A DNA stretch of 64,000 nucleotides from JADMIH01 sp035274425. GTDB lineage: Bacteria; Chloroflexota; Chloroflexia; QHBQ01; JADMIH01. This document shows, piece after piece, positions 1-9,193 of the stretch. The stretch covers positions 75,787-139,786 of the forward strand of contig DATEOC010000023.1 of assembly GCA_035274425.1 (NCBI GenBank). Direction: 5' to 3'. Position numbers and translations under genes: made by a program. The notes beneath the pieces were generated by a model, which saw only the letters and a program-made list of their open reading frames with translations, did no database searches and had not been told where the DNA came from. Positions within the stretch are counted from its first letter, which is position 1, and the number at the start of each line of letters is the position of its first letter.

Positions 1-1195
1 TCATGCCTAAAATTGCGCTAATTTTGGATTTTGGATTTTGGATTTTGGATTTGTCAACGAGACTTTTATCTTCCAACTTTGTCTTTTTAATCCAAAATCC
101 AAAATCCAAAATCCAAAATCGCATGATTCCATTGGCGATGAGCAGGAAGTAAAAGGGCATTACGAAGACGGCGTATCGCTGGAATACCTGATTTGTGGTC
201 CTGGCGATTGCAAGCAGAAGAGCGGGTATCACGATGATCAAGACGCATAGCGCGAGTGGGCCGAATCGGCGGGCGCGAATGGCCGAGTAGATGCCTATCA
301 AGGCCAACAGGAATAGCCCCCATTGGGCATAAGTCTCGATCTCGCCACCGAGGCCGATCTGCGTGGTACGGGTGAGCAAGAGTGTGCCCTGGTCGAGCAA
401 TAGACGTGGCGTGAGCAAGCCCAGGTCGGGTGGATTACGCAGCAAGCGCAAAACGTCAAGGGCGATAGGTATAGCCAGGATAGCTATACCCAGCATGGCG
501 AGAAGGCCATTCATCAAAGAGAGACGATTGGTGCCTCGACGTGACCACAGCTTCCATAGTAGCCAGAACAGGTATGGGATAAGCGCCGGGAGGAATAGGG
601 TCAGCGAGAAGTAGCTGATGTACATGGCAAAGACCGTCGAAATAGCGAACGCTGCCCACCACTTGCGAGAGCCATCCCGCTCTGCCCTCAGCAGGGAGTA
701 TACCGAGAGCGCGGTAGCAAAAATAAGCAAGCTATAGGGGCGCACGTCCTGCGAATAGCCTATGTGCACTGCGGAGATAGCGACGAAGAGAGCCGCCAAC
801 AGTCCCTGTGCGTGCCCAAACATCTCCTTCCCAATACCATAAACAACCATGGGGGTGAGCGCGCCCGCTATCACAGAGGGAAGGCGCACCAGCACCGGCG
901 TGGAAGCAGGGTCTATGGGCAGCGCCATTAGCCACACCATGAGATAGTGCAGTGGGGTCTGGACCAGCATCCCACCGAAGCGGTCAGTGATTATCGCAAC
1001 CGGCCCCCGCCGCGCTATCTCTACGGAGGCAACCTCGTCATACCAGAGGCCATAGCAGTCGAGGCACCACACCCCCAGCGCGAGAGCGAGAATCGAAATG
1101 ATCAGGACTGAGGACTGAGGACTGAGGACTGAGGGTAGTAGAGGACGAAAGACGAAGGACGAAGGACGAGCTATTTTATTGCGTTTACTACGCAT
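1..1195 (-). CDS. GT39/ArnT-like membrane glycosyltransferase, partial at left edge
   Basis: An open frame on the minus strand runs from an ATG at 1195 to base 1 without a stop, so the C-terminus lies outside the window (about 398 residues seen). The product is a polytopic membrane protein. Near residue 48 it has a WYDE motif, the acidic pair typical of PMT/ArnT-type (GT39) enzymes that use polyprenyl-phosphate sugars. A YSQDVRPYSLL segment follows the next helices, where these enzymes have Y-x-Q-E/D-x-R-P. Its role is probably sugar transfer to a lipid or protein on the outer membrane face. Two oddities are visible. The first ~33 codons run through ACGAAGG and AGGACTG heptamer arrays, and the far end reads in frame through two inverted TTTTGGA arrays (peptides FWILDFGFWI and KSKIQNPKSKI). 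The downstream part may therefore be a repeat-altered C-terminus. Family assignment is by motif only. Confidence 0.72.
   Translation of the reverse strand, partial: MRSKRNKIARPSSFVFRPLLPSVLSPQSSVLIISILALALGVWCLDCYGLWYDEVASVEIARRGPVAIITDRFGGMLVQTPLHYLMVWLMALPIDPASTPVLVRLPSVIAGALTPMVVYGIGKEMFGHAQGLLAALFVAISAVHIGYSQDVRPYSLLIFATALSVYSLLRAERDGSRKWWAAFAISTVFAMYISYFSLTLFLPALIPYLFWLLWKLWSRRGTNRLSLMNGLLAMLGIAILAIPIALDVLRLLRNPPDLGLLTPRLLLDQGTLLLTRTTQIGLGGEIETYAQWGLFLLALIGIYSAIRARRFGPLALCVLIIVIPALLLAIARTTNQVFQRYAVFVMPFYFLLIANGIMRFWILDFGFWIKKTKLEDKSLVDKSKIQNPKSKISAILGM
21..120. repeat. Inverted pair of TTTTGGA heptamer arrays
   Basis: About four copies of ATTTTGG (21-51) are followed, after a 39-nt spacer, by about four copies of its reverse complement (91-120), giving a potential ~28-bp hairpin. 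Both lie inside the open frame of the partial glycosyltransferase. Confidence 0.9.
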
Positions 1196-1242
1196 TTCTC
1201 AGTCCTCAGTCCTCAGTCCTCAGTCCTCAGTCCTCAGTCCTA
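1104..1242. repeat. Inverted heptamer arrays AGGACTG / CAGTCCT with ACGAAGG array
   Basis: AGGACTG occurs about 4.3 times (1104-1134), a GACGAAR array lies at 1143-1170, and the complementary CTCAGTC occurs about six times (1198-1242). The outer arrays can pair. The first two are inside the start of the glycosyltransferase; the last begins at the TAG stop of the upstream 600-aa gene. Confidence 0.9.
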
Positions 1243-3042
1243 TCGTCCAGGCTCAAGCTCGGAGAAGTAGTCGCGCACGAGGTCTTTGTAGCCCTGGGGG
1301 ATGTAGTCCGAGCCAAGCGCGGTGCCTGCCTGCTCCAGGTATTGGGCGTAGACCTGTTCGTAGGGAACCTGGGCCTCACCCGTGGTGGTGCCGCCATTTA
1401 TGGGCGCGGTGCCCTGCTCGCCGCCGGGGTTCGGTTTGCCCTGGACGACTACAGGTGTGAGAGTGGCGCTCAGGCTACTGGGAGGCGCGTACACAGGCTC
1501 CTGATGCCCGGTGCCCCAGCTCTGGTTACCGCCTTGCCCGCCGGTACCCTCCTGGCCCGGCAAGTTACCCTGATTGCCTCCTTGCTGCCCACCCTGCGGA
1601 CCGCCTGTTTGCCCCTGGCCTTGTCCCGGTATGGCTACGGCGGTGCCGCCCGCACCAGGCGTGCCCGAAACTGGAGAGCCAAGTGCGATGGGCGTACCGG
1701 CCTGTGCGGTTCCGTTTCCCGGCTGTGGTGTGATCTGGCCCAGGGCAATGGCAGTACCAATAGCGCCTGCGGTGCCGTTGGCGATAGCTGTGCCGCTGCC
1801 CGGCTGTGATGTGGGCTGGCCCTGGCCCGCCTGGGCGATGTTCCGCTTGCTCTGCTGTAGCTGGGCAAGCGCCTGGCTGATCTGCTGCTGGGTGGCAAGC
1901 TTTTGCTCTGTATCCACTATCTGTTGGCCCAACGCTTCGAGAGATTTCTGAGCAGCCTGGGGGTCGCTCCCAGAGAGGGCTTCGGCAGCATCGCTCAGGC
2001 GACGGGCCATCTCAGGGTTGAGCGCTGACAGGTTGTCGCGAGCCTGCTTGAGCGCATCCGCCAGCGCTTTGCGCTCTTCCGGCGACATCTTGGCGACATC
2101 CGCACCGGCCTGCTTGAGGGCATCAGCGGCCTTCTGCGCATCGCCCGATTTCAAGGCCTCCCCAGCCTGTTTGGCTGCCGCGCTTTCCGACCCGGCTAGC
2201 TGCTTCGCAAGCTCATCGAGGGCGGCTCGTTGTGAGCGCGCCTGGCTATCGAGGACCTTTTGCAGCTTGCTTTCAGCGTCAGAAAGGCGAGCCAGCGCCT
2301 CCTCACGCTTCAAATCACCTGCGGAGAGGTCGCGGGAGAGGTCGGATAGCTCTTTGAGCAACTCCTGCAAAGCCGGGTCCTGGGCGAGGCGCGGGGCAGC
2401 CTTCACCGCCTCCTCGATGCGCTGAATCTTCTTCTGCTCCTGCGCGATCTGGCCTTGCACAGCCCTGTCTATGTTGTAGAAGGGATTGGGAGCAACCACA
2501 ACCAGGGCCAACAGCATGATGAGGAGCCCAACCGGTGCAAGTCTGCGGCCTTCCACCTTCAAAGGGAGGGCGTGGCGTATCGAAATTGACTTCGCGCTGG
2601 TGAGCGCGTCGTCTAATTGCGCGCTACGAAGCTCTAGCTGCACCGGGGTGGGATTCTCTGGCATTTTGGTGGAGGCTTCCAGCGCGGTGGCGAGGCGCTC
2701 ATCGAGCGACAGCAGGTGATCCGCCATGCGGGCGGTGTGCATCTGGTCACGCGGGCGAAGCCATGCATACAGGAACGTGGTCAGAATTGCCGCGCATACG
2801 AGCAATGACCCCACTCCCAGAAGTGTCAGCAGCGATAGCTCATCCCTGAGTCGCCATATAAGGGCAAGCGCCAGGGTCGCGCCCACGCCAAGCGCGCCGG
2901 CGATGGGTATGAGCCGGACGGCCTCCCGCAGGCGCAATCGTACCTGCGCTGACCTGAGGGTGGCGTGTAAGTGCCCCAGGCGCGCATCTTGAGTGGGGAG
3001 TGCGGGGTGCGGAGTGCGGGGTGCGTTCATTGTAGAGTTCAT
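1240..3042 (-). CDS. Coiled-coil membrane protein with Gly/Gln-rich tail (DUF4175-like)
   Basis: A 600-aa protein with two close hydrophobic segments (about residues 42-65 and 75-95), so it is probably inner-membrane anchored. A helical, charged, Ala/Gln/Lys-rich stretch (about 115-390) looks coiled-coil, with repeated heptad-like LAD/ALK units. After it comes a low-complexity Gly/Gln/Thr/Pro tail (about 390-530) and a short conserved-looking end. The architecture resembles DUF4175-type proteins but I cannot confirm this. It is last in a minus-strand block behind an ABC-2 exporter and may be a scaffold or accessory of it. The N-terminus (PRTPHPALPTQD) is encoded by CCGCACT heptamers at 3000-3030, and the TAG stop merges into a GACTGAG array. 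A later start is possible. Confidence 0.6.
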   Translation of the reverse strand: MNSTMNAPRTPHPALPTQDARLGHLHATLRSAQVRLRLREAVRLIPIAGALGVGATLALALIWRLRDELSLLTLLGVGSLLVCAAILTTFLYAWLRPRDQMHTARMADHLLSLDERLATALEASTKMPENPTPVQLELRSAQLDDALTSAKSISIRHALPLKVEGRRLAPVGLLIMLLALVVVAPNPFYNIDRAVQGQIAQEQKKIQRIEEAVKAAPRLAQDPALQELLKELSDLSRDLSAGDLKREEALARLSDAESKLQKVLDSQARSQRAALDELAKQLAGSESAAAKQAGEALKSGDAQKAADALKQAGADVAKMSPEERKALADALKQARDNLSALNPEMARRLSDAAEALSGSDPQAAQKSLEALGQQIVDTEQKLATQQQISQALAQLQQSKRNIAQAGQGQPTSQPGSGTAIANGTAGAIGTAIALGQITPQPGNGTAQAGTPIALGSPVSGTPGAGGTAVAIPGQGQGQTGGPQGGQQGGNQGNLPGQEGTGGQGGNQSWGTGHQEPVYAPPSSLSATLTPVVVQGKPNPGGEQGTAPINGGTTTGEAQVPYEQVYAQYLEQAGTALGSDYIPQGYKDLVRDYFSELEPGR

Positions 3043-3162
3043 TCTACCTTAAGGACGCATGGAGGGACGATAAGTTCCCTTTCTATCGCAGGGCGGGGCC
3101 AGCACGAAAGTTCTCCGAGAATAATCACAATTGATTTATTCCTGCGGACGAGGCGCACTCAC

Positions 3163-4074
3163 TCACGAGCTAAGTGGTGATTTGTAGCGCACGGGCTGCA
3201 CCCTGCTTATGCTGAAGAAGATGAGTATCGCACTGAAGAGAAGCGCTTCTATGCAGAAGAGGAGCCATGGGGATATGATCAAGACTGTGTTACCGTTCGA
3301 GCTAAACATTCCCCAATTATCCGTTGTGTAGATGAAAAGCGAATCACCCCTCAGGTAGTACATCTCACTCATCCCCAGAGCGATTACAGGGTGAGATGAG
3401 AGCATTATCAGGGAAAAGTAAAAGAAGCCCTCTGTATTGACTGAAGAGGTGCCGTAATAGCTGGAGGTCATAGTCATGGTGGTCACAATGTAATAGATGA
3501 AGGGCACACCTAGCGTAAGGAAGAGTATAGTGCCGTAGGTCAGCACATTGCTCGCCACGCTCGTCTTTACGATTGAAGACCAGAAGATGCCCACCGAGGC
3601 GAAGAGGAGCGCCGCGAAGAGCATCACCACCTGCGACAGGATTATCTCCTCCGGCGATACCCCCCCGAACATGAAGGCGAGGCTCTCCAGGGGCGCGATG
3701 GCGATTATGAGGAGCGCCACGTAGGCCAGGGCCGACCCCAGCTTGCCCATTATGATAGAGCGAGCGGGCAGGAGGGTGGTAACAAGGAGCTCATACGTCT
3801 TCTGCTCGCGCTCCTGGGTGATGGCGCTCGACGTGAAAGCGGGGGTGAGGAGGGCCACCATTATGGCCTGGAATGTTACCAGGCCGAAGAAGATTGCCTT
3901 ACCGACCTGCGACGATTGGGGGCTATTGAAGCCCGCGCCGGCGTTCTTCGCCGCCGCGTATATCATCATCGAAATGATGCTCAGCACCGACAGGTAAATC
4001 ACCAGTATCAGCAGGGAGCGCCACCCACGCATCCTCCCCCGAAGCTCTTTGACGATGACGGGATTTATTTTCAT
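3163..4074 (-). CDS. ABC-2 type transporter permease
   Basis: A 303-aa polytopic protein with about six predicted helices, starting KINPVIVKELRGRMRG, the usual cytoplasmic start of ABC-2 permeases of the NatB/GldF kind. The amphipathic EREQKTYELLVTTLLPARSIIMGKL segment around residue 90 is the characteristic coupling region that contacts the ATPase. Its ATG overlaps the TAA stop of the ATPase gene (TAATG at 4072-4076), so translation is probably coupled. Together they form an exporter, or a machine acting on the membrane; the substrate cannot be read from sequence. Confidence 0.85.
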   Translation of the reverse strand: MKINPVIVKELRGRMRGWRSLLILVIYLSVLSIISMMIYAAAKNAGAGFNSPQSSQVGKAIFFGLVTFQAIMVALLTPAFTSSAITQEREQKTYELLVTTLLPARSIIMGKLGSALAYVALLIIAIAPLESLAFMFGGVSPEEIILSQVVMLFAALLFASVGIFWSSIVKTSVASNVLTYGTILFLTLGVPFIYYIVTTMTMTSSYYGTSSVNTEGFFYFSLIMLSSHPVIALGMSEMYYLRGDSLFIYTTDNWGMFSSNGNTVLIISPWLLFCIEALLFSAILIFFSISRVQPVRYKSPLSS

Positions 4075-5174
4075 TACTGCACCAGACCTTTCGTGGTGCT
4101 CAAGAATATATCTTCCAGGTTCCCTACAGTCTCACCGAAGCCGAACACGGGTATGCCCGCGCTGACTAGCTGCGACAGCATCTCGCCAAGGAGCGCGTCA
4201 TTACCGTCAACGCGTACGACAATTTCGGATTTCGGATTTGTGCCGAAGGCCATTTCGGATTTGGGGGTAGCACCGTCAGGTCTAGCCTCTGACCCCTGAC
4301 CCCTGACCCCTGACCCATCGTCCAAGCGTATACTCAAGACGCCATGCAGTTTCTCCAGCAGCGCGACGGCCTCAGCAGCGCGGGCAAGCACTTTGATGTG
4401 AATCTCACGGGCGGGCTGCAATCTCTGGAGGATGTCCGATACGCGGCCACTCTCAAGGAGCCTGCCGCGCTCGATGATTCCGACGTGGGTACACATCTCG
4501 GCAAGCTCGGTGAGGATGTGCGATGAGACGAGTATCGTCTTACCGAGGCGCTGTAGCTCCCTCAATAGCTCCCGGAGCTCGATTCGGGCGCGGGGGTCGA
4601 GGCCGGAGGCCGGTTCATCCAGTATCAGCAGGTCAGGCTCATGCACCAGCGTGCGGGCGAGGCAGAGGCGTTGCTTCATACCCCGCGATAGGTCCTCTAC
4701 GAAGCTGTCGCGCTTCACCGTGAGGTCAACCAGCGCAAGGAGGTCGTCCGTCAAGGCTTTGCGGCGATTGGCGGGCACGTTGTAGGAGGCGGCGAAGAAG
4801 TCGAGGTATTCCCACACTTTCATGTTGTCGTACACGCCAAAGAAGTCGGGCATATAGCCAATGCGCCGCCTCACCTCGTACGGCTCCTCCGTTACGGGGT
4901 AGCCCGACACCCAGGCCTGCCCCGACGAAGGGGCCAGGAGCGTAGAGAGGATGCGCATTGTAGTCGTCTTACCCGCGCCGTTCGGCCCGATGAAGCCGTA
5001 GATAGAGCCACGCTCGATGGCGAGATTCAAATCGCTCAAGGCGACGAACGCGCCGTACTGCTTCGTCAGGTGGGATGTATGCACGATGAGCCTCCGCACC
5101 ACAGGCGAAACTGGAGCCTGGGCGGTGCGCGAAGCTCTTGTTATGATGGTTGAGTTTTCAGTCTGGTTGTCCAT
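4074..5174 (-). CDS. ABC transporter ATP-binding protein
   Basis: A 366-aa nucleotide-binding subunit. Walker A GPNGAGKT is at 63-70, the Q-loop region at about 107-120, signature LSRGMKQR at 162-169, Walker B LLILDEP at 182-188, and H-loop SSHI at about 217-220. It powers the ABC-2 permease encoded directly downstream with a 1-base overlap. A ~25-residue N-terminal extension precedes the usual domain start. In the C-terminal accessory region, residues ~287-318 (GVRGQGSEARPDG and two PKSE units) are encoded by CTGACCC and TTTCGGA heptamer arrays (4221-4316), which looks like repeat expansion within the gene without loss of frame. Confidence 0.93.
   Translation of the reverse strand: MDNQTENSTIITRASRTAQAPVSPVVRRLIVHTSHLTKQYGAFVALSDLNLAIERGSIYGFIGPNGAGKTTTMRILSTLLAPSSGQAWVSGYPVTEEPYEVRRRIGYMPDFFGVYDNMKVWEYLDFFAASYNVPANRRKALTDDLLALVDLTVKRDSFVEDLSRGMKQRLCLARTLVHEPDLLILDEPASGLDPRARIELRELLRELQRLGKTILVSSHILTELAEMCTHVGIIERGRLLESGRVSDILQRLQPAREIHIKVLARAAEAVALLEKLHGVLSIRLDDGSGVRGQGSEARPDGATPKSEMAFGTNPKSEIVVRVDGNDALLGEMLSQLVSAGIPVFGFGETVGNLEDIFLSTTKGLVQ
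4221..4316. repeat. Intragenic heptamer arrays in ABC ATPase gene
   Basis: TTTCGGA-type repeats (4223-4262) are followed by four exact CTGACCC copies (4289-4316) inside the ATPase coding sequence. They are translated, in a linker-like part of the C-terminal domain. Confidence 0.88.
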
Positions 5175-5176
5175 TG

Positions 5177-7729
5177 CTAGCGACCTTCGTTCAAACTGAA
5201 GGCCAAAGTCGGCAGGCCCACCAATTTGCTGCCATCTTTGGAGAGGATACGGATCGTCAGGTCACCTGCGGGACCAACGTGGTCGCGCGGATTGGGTATC
5301 GGGAAAGCCAGGTCGGTGCCGTTATGGGCGGGTAGCGTATCGATACGGTCCCACGCCCCGGTCACTACGTTATAGACGAGCATATCCGCCGAGGTGAGCA
5401 GAGACTCGGTTACTCTCAGCCGGATATCATCAGCGTTAGAGCGATACGTGCCTACAGGTAGACTTGCCAGCAGATCAGCGTACGGGTTGATGGTCAAGGA
5501 GGAGTTGTGTGTTGCGGTAGAGTCGAGCCATACCTCACTATTGGCCGGGGCGTACACCCAGAAGGGCACGCTAGCGACGTGGGGCTGGCCTACATCTGCG
5601 CCAGCACTCACCGGCAATTGAGCCGTCCACAGGTTCAGATCCTCGGATGTTGGGCTGCGGTCGGCAACCGCGAAACCACCGGGAACGGGAGGCCCCCACG
5701 CGAGGGCTATGACACCCATGTCAGTGGGCGCAGTAGTGGAGAGTAGATCACTCAGGCCCGTACTCAGTAGCTCGACCTTCCGATTGTAGCGACGTTGAGC
5801 GTCGGAGATGCGCTGTTCGCCGTAGTAGGGCGGACCTGAGGGGGCGAAACCCAACGGCGCTTGCAGCAGACGCTCAGGGGAACCTTCACTCAATGGCTGC
5901 TGAGAGATATTCAGCCGCGCCTGCGCTTCCTGGCCGGGTGCCAGAGTGCCGATAAGTTGCGTCTCATCTCCTCGAACCAGTGCCACATCCTGAAGCTCTA
6001 CCCCTGAGCGATTGCGTACGGTCCCTTCGATAGCGCCGTCTCCCAGGTGGAGATCAGCTTCCAAAGGGGATTCAGCAGCAATGGCGCTTTCGGAAAGGAA
6101 AGCGCGTAAGCTCCAGGTGTTGATGTTTACGTTGGAGAGGCGGGTAGGGCCACCGTCACCCCCACCCGTCACGAGCGCGGGGTTCTCAGGGCCGGAGCCA
6201 TAGCCATAGGAGCTTATCTCCGAGATGGTGCTGTCTGATGCACTCTCCAGACTGTAAGTGCCACGTTGCGGCGAGAAGATGCCAAAGAAGTGGTCCACAG
6301 GCGACTGTGGCAGTCCGGGCGCGGTGTGCACAACGTTGGAGTTCAAGGCGAGCAAATTACCACCCTTCACGCCATACCCCACTGCATAAGCTCCCAACGA
6401 GAATAGCAGGACCAAAGCCGGAACGGTGATCCAGGCAAGCTCACCTCTCTTCATACGACGCAGGATGATGAAATTGACCGGCCCGATGATTATTATGTAA
6501 ACCAAAAGGAAGAGGCCTAGTACCCCCTCTGATGGAAGGTCGAGGCCTGGGATGTCGAACAGCCCGCCAGAGTAGGCAAAGATAGACCCTCCATAGGAGC
6601 TGCCGAAGGAGGTATAGATATATGAGCTATAAGAGGTGCGGCGGCTCGCGCTCGCAGATAGGCGCACGGGGTGCTCAGCGACGATGCGCTTGAAGAGAGG
6701 CACGGTGCCGTCCCAACCTTTGAGGGGCGCGACTGCGGGCGACAGCCCAATATAGGCTACATGGCCGCTCCCCATGTCACGCATCGCCACCAGGGGCACG
6801 CCATCTTGCTTTGCGAGGGTACGGGCGGAGAGGTCGGGCAGGTCGCGTAGAGTGGCTGAAGGCGCGAGGAGTTGCCCTGTGGGAGTGATGGGTGTAGCTA
6901 CCAGGTCGCCCAGGCTTGCGAGGCCGGTAAGAGTGACGGGATTGCCCAACGTCACCGGGAGGAGATCGGACAGCGCCGATAGCGCGCCCCCGCCCCCCGG
7001 CCTCCCCAGCCCCACCAGCATACCGCCCCTCCCCACCCAGGCAGCGAGCGACTCTCTCTGCGCCGCGGTCAACGTGCCGGTGTCCTCATCATCAACTACG
7101 ATAACGTCGAGGCTGTCGAGTGCATTGGAAAGGGGAGGTATGTCGGCCAGGCCGATGTGCAGCACAGCGGTGCGGGCAGGTGTAGAGGGTTGCAGCCCTG
7201 GCGCGCTATAGAGTGAAGGTGGGTACTCCGTATGGCCTAAGCCCTCGCCGTTGAGCGCGTTCAGGAGCGACTGGTCGGACGATATGACACCCAGGAGGAG
7301 GTTTGCCTGTTGCTCGTAGGGGGCGAGTGATACGTCCACACTCTTTATAACGGCGTTCCCATCCAGCAAGCGCACATTCAGGCTGCGGGTAAACGAAGCC
7401 GAATAGGCATAAAGAGTAATTTCCTTGCGCGACTGGGCAGGCAGGTCCACTTCCCGCGAATAGGTGATGAGATTGTTGGCCGGGCTATCGACAATCGAGT
7501 CTACAGTCACGCGCACGCGCCGGCTATTTGCCCCAGGGGGGTTGGTAAGGGTCACACGTATTGGAAACCACTCGCCTATGAGGTATGAACCGTCGCTGCC
7601 AAAGCCGCCGGTGACTAACAGTTCTACAGCAGGCTGGGCAGCAGGCGCAGCAACGATTGGCCCGCTTCCAGAAGCCAGCGCCAATACCGCCAGAGTAACA
7701 ATCAGAGTAGAACATATAGCAGCACGCAT
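5177..7729 (-). CDS. Large exported membrane protein, ABC-exporter partner
   Basis: An 850-aa protein with an N-terminal signal peptide (hydrophobic 5-20, then APAAQPAVE). A beta-rich extracellular part follows, then an alpha/beta segment around residues 180-260 (LDVIVVDDEDTGTLTAAQ, GRGGMLVGLGRPGG) that resembles the glutamine-amidotransferase-like fold of GldG-type proteins. Two hydrophobic helices lie at about 400-425 and 430-450, and a second extracellular part follows. It is first in the block, with only 2 bp between its stop and the ABC ATPase start. The order secreted protein, ATPase, permease, coiled-coil protein suggests one envelope complex. The fold call is inference; the function is unknown. 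Confidence 0.68.
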   Translation of the reverse strand: MRAAICSTLIVTLAVLALASGSGPIVAAPAAQPAVELLVTGGFGSDGSYLIGEWFPIRVTLTNPPGANSRRVRVTVDSIVDSPANNLITYSREVDLPAQSRKEITLYAYSASFTRSLNVRLLDGNAVIKSVDVSLAPYEQQANLLLGVISSDQSLLNALNGEGLGHTEYPPSLYSAPGLQPSTPARTAVLHIGLADIPPLSNALDSLDVIVVDDEDTGTLTAAQRESLAAWVGRGGMLVGLGRPGGGGALSALSDLLPVTLGNPVTLTGLASLGDLVATPITPTGQLLAPSATLRDLPDLSARTLAKQDGVPLVAMRDMGSGHVAYIGLSPAVAPLKGWDGTVPLFKRIVAEHPVRLSASASRRTSYSSYIYTSFGSSYGGSIFAYSGGLFDIPGLDLPSEGVLGLFLLVYIIIIGPVNFIILRRMKRGELAWITVPALVLLFSLGAYAVGYGVKGGNLLALNSNVVHTAPGLPQSPVDHFFGIFSPQRGTYSLESASDSTISEISSYGYGSGPENPALVTGGGDGGPTRLSNVNINTWSLRAFLSESAIAAESPLEADLHLGDGAIEGTVRNRSGVELQDVALVRGDETQLIGTLAPGQEAQARLNISQQPLSEGSPERLLQAPLGFAPSGPPYYGEQRISDAQRRYNRKVELLSTGLSDLLSTTAPTDMGVIALAWGPPVPGGFAVADRSPTSEDLNLWTAQLPVSAGADVGQPHVASVPFWVYAPANSEVWLDSTATHNSSLTINPYADLLASLPVGTYRSNADDIRLRVTESLLTSADMLVYNVVTGAWDRIDTLPAHNGTDLAFPIPNPRDHVGPAGDLTIRILSKDGSKLVGLPTLAFSLNEGR

Positions 7730-7833
7730 AGCCAGTCTATCCCTTCAATTTTCGGTCCCCAATAAAACCTCTACGCCCTCTGCGTCGAACCAAAAACAAC
7801 CTTTGCGCTCTTTGCCCTCTTTGCGTTTAATAA

Positions 7834-7862
7834 TCACGTTTCACGTTTCACGCATCACGTCA
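7834..7862. repeat. CACGTTT heptamer array
   Basis: Three to four CACGTTT/CACGCAT units overlap the 3' end of the PH-domain gene. The CACGTTT unit recurs at 16071, 31483 and 61200. Confidence 0.8.
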
Positions 7863-9118
7863 TGGTACGCCCTCAGCCACCCTTCGATCTCGCGGTCCAC
7901 GCCTGAGTGCTCCTTGAGGCGATATTCATCGAGGCGGGTCATTATCTCCTGCTGTACTTCACGCGGGTGGGGTATACCCCTAAAGACGAATTCAGTCGCT
8001 TCCCCCGGCGTCTTTATGACCACGTCGCCGAAGTTGAAGAAGTGAGCGAGGAGGCCGGGGACAACGTAGCTCACGTCGGTGATGCGCGTAATCAGGGTCT
8101 CTTTGGACTGCTCGCGCAGGCCAAGCGGAAGACTGTCTATATGATAAACGCGTTCGTGGTCCAATTTATACAGGTCAACGCGCCAATCTTCCCAATTCCA
8201 TAGCATCCAGGCGATGCAAAAAGGGGTAAATAGCGCCAACGCCCACCCCAGCTTGCTCGCCAGCGGCCCCGTCAACCCCTGGCTATCGAGCATAGCCGAT
8301 ACACCCCAAAGGGATAGCACTACAACATATGCCAACAAAGGCCATATCATGGTGCGTGCCAGGTAGAATGGGTGCTTGCGCCACACGATAATGGAGTGCG
8401 GCTCGGTCCTTGCCCCCCTCCCGGCCATGCGCGTGGCCACCCCAGGCGGGAGGTAATCGGCGGGGTCGCGGCCATCGAGGATGCCTCTTATGGCGGCGCG
8501 GCGATAGTCTTCGGGCGGGGGCTGAACGGCACGCCAGGCGGCTTGCTGCGCGAATACCGCCTCGCGTATAGCCCTGGGGCGAGACACGCTCTCGAAAGTG
8601 AACACTCCTACCCCTGCCGTGTCAATCTGCACATCCCCGAAGTCGAGCGCGGTGCCCAGGGCGTGAGGGTACGTAGCGGTCACATTCTGTATCTTGAGCA
8701 CGGGCGCTTCGCGGCGCGACTCGCGGAGGAAGAGTATCTTGTCCATGATCACTACACGGCGAGTGGTGAGGGCGATCCAGTGATCGAGCCAGTCGAACGT
8801 AACATATGCCCCCCAGGTGAGTATAGGGAGGCAGAGCGAAAGCCACAGGAACATAACCACAGGCGCGACCCAACCCGGCAGGCCACCCCCGGATAGAGCA
8901 ATTGGGTCGGGTTGCAACCCGCGCACAACGGTAGGCATGAAGAAGAGGCTGGCTACCCACAGAGCCAATAACAGGAGTGGTCCAACCAGCCTGATAAGAA
9001 GCACAATCGGGTGCCGTCTCATCAATACTAACACACGCTCTCCAGGCCGCAAGTCCGGGATAACGCGGAGTGCGGAGTGCGGAGTGCGGAGTCTCAGCCG
9101 CGCATTCGTTCTCGCCAT
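7841..9118 (-). CDS. Membrane protein with two bacterial PH (bPH2/YdbT-like) domains
   Basis: A 425-aa protein with paired helices at about 42-107, then a PH-like domain (LTTRRVVIMDKILFLRESRREAP, VQIDTAGVGVFTFESVSRP). A second helix pair follows (about 255-310), then a second PH-like domain (LDHERVYHIDSLPLGL, GDVVIKTPGEATEFVFRGIPHPREVQ). This duplicated layout is typical of YdbS/YdbT-type bPH2 membrane proteins of unknown biochemical role. Residues ~8-18 (LRLRTPHSALR) are encoded by AGTGCGG heptamers at 9065-9092, so the natural start may be downstream. It is separated from the ABC block by about 110 bp of repeat-like DNA and may be transcribed on its own. Confidence 0.8.
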   Translation of the reverse strand: MARTNARLRLRTPHSALRVIPDLRPGERVLVLMRRHPIVLLIRLVGPLLLLALWVASLFFMPTVVRGLQPDPIALSGGGLPGWVAPVVMFLWLSLCLPILTWGAYVTFDWLDHWIALTTRRVVIMDKILFLRESRREAPVLKIQNVTATYPHALGTALDFGDVQIDTAGVGVFTFESVSRPRAIREAVFAQQAAWRAVQPPPEDYRRAAIRGILDGRDPADYLPPGVATRMAGRGARTEPHSIIVWRKHPFYLARTMIWPLLAYVVVLSLWGVSAMLDSQGLTGPLASKLGWALALFTPFCIAWMLWNWEDWRVDLYKLDHERVYHIDSLPLGLREQSKETLITRITDVSYVVPGLLAHFFNFGDVVIKTPGEATEFVFRGIPHPREVQQEIMTRLDEYRLKEHSGVDREIEGWLRAYHDVMRET

Positions 9119-9193
9119 AGGCCCATCTTACACCAGTGAGGGTAGTGGTGCAACAAGCTGGACGACGGACGACAGACGACAATCTACAATCTA

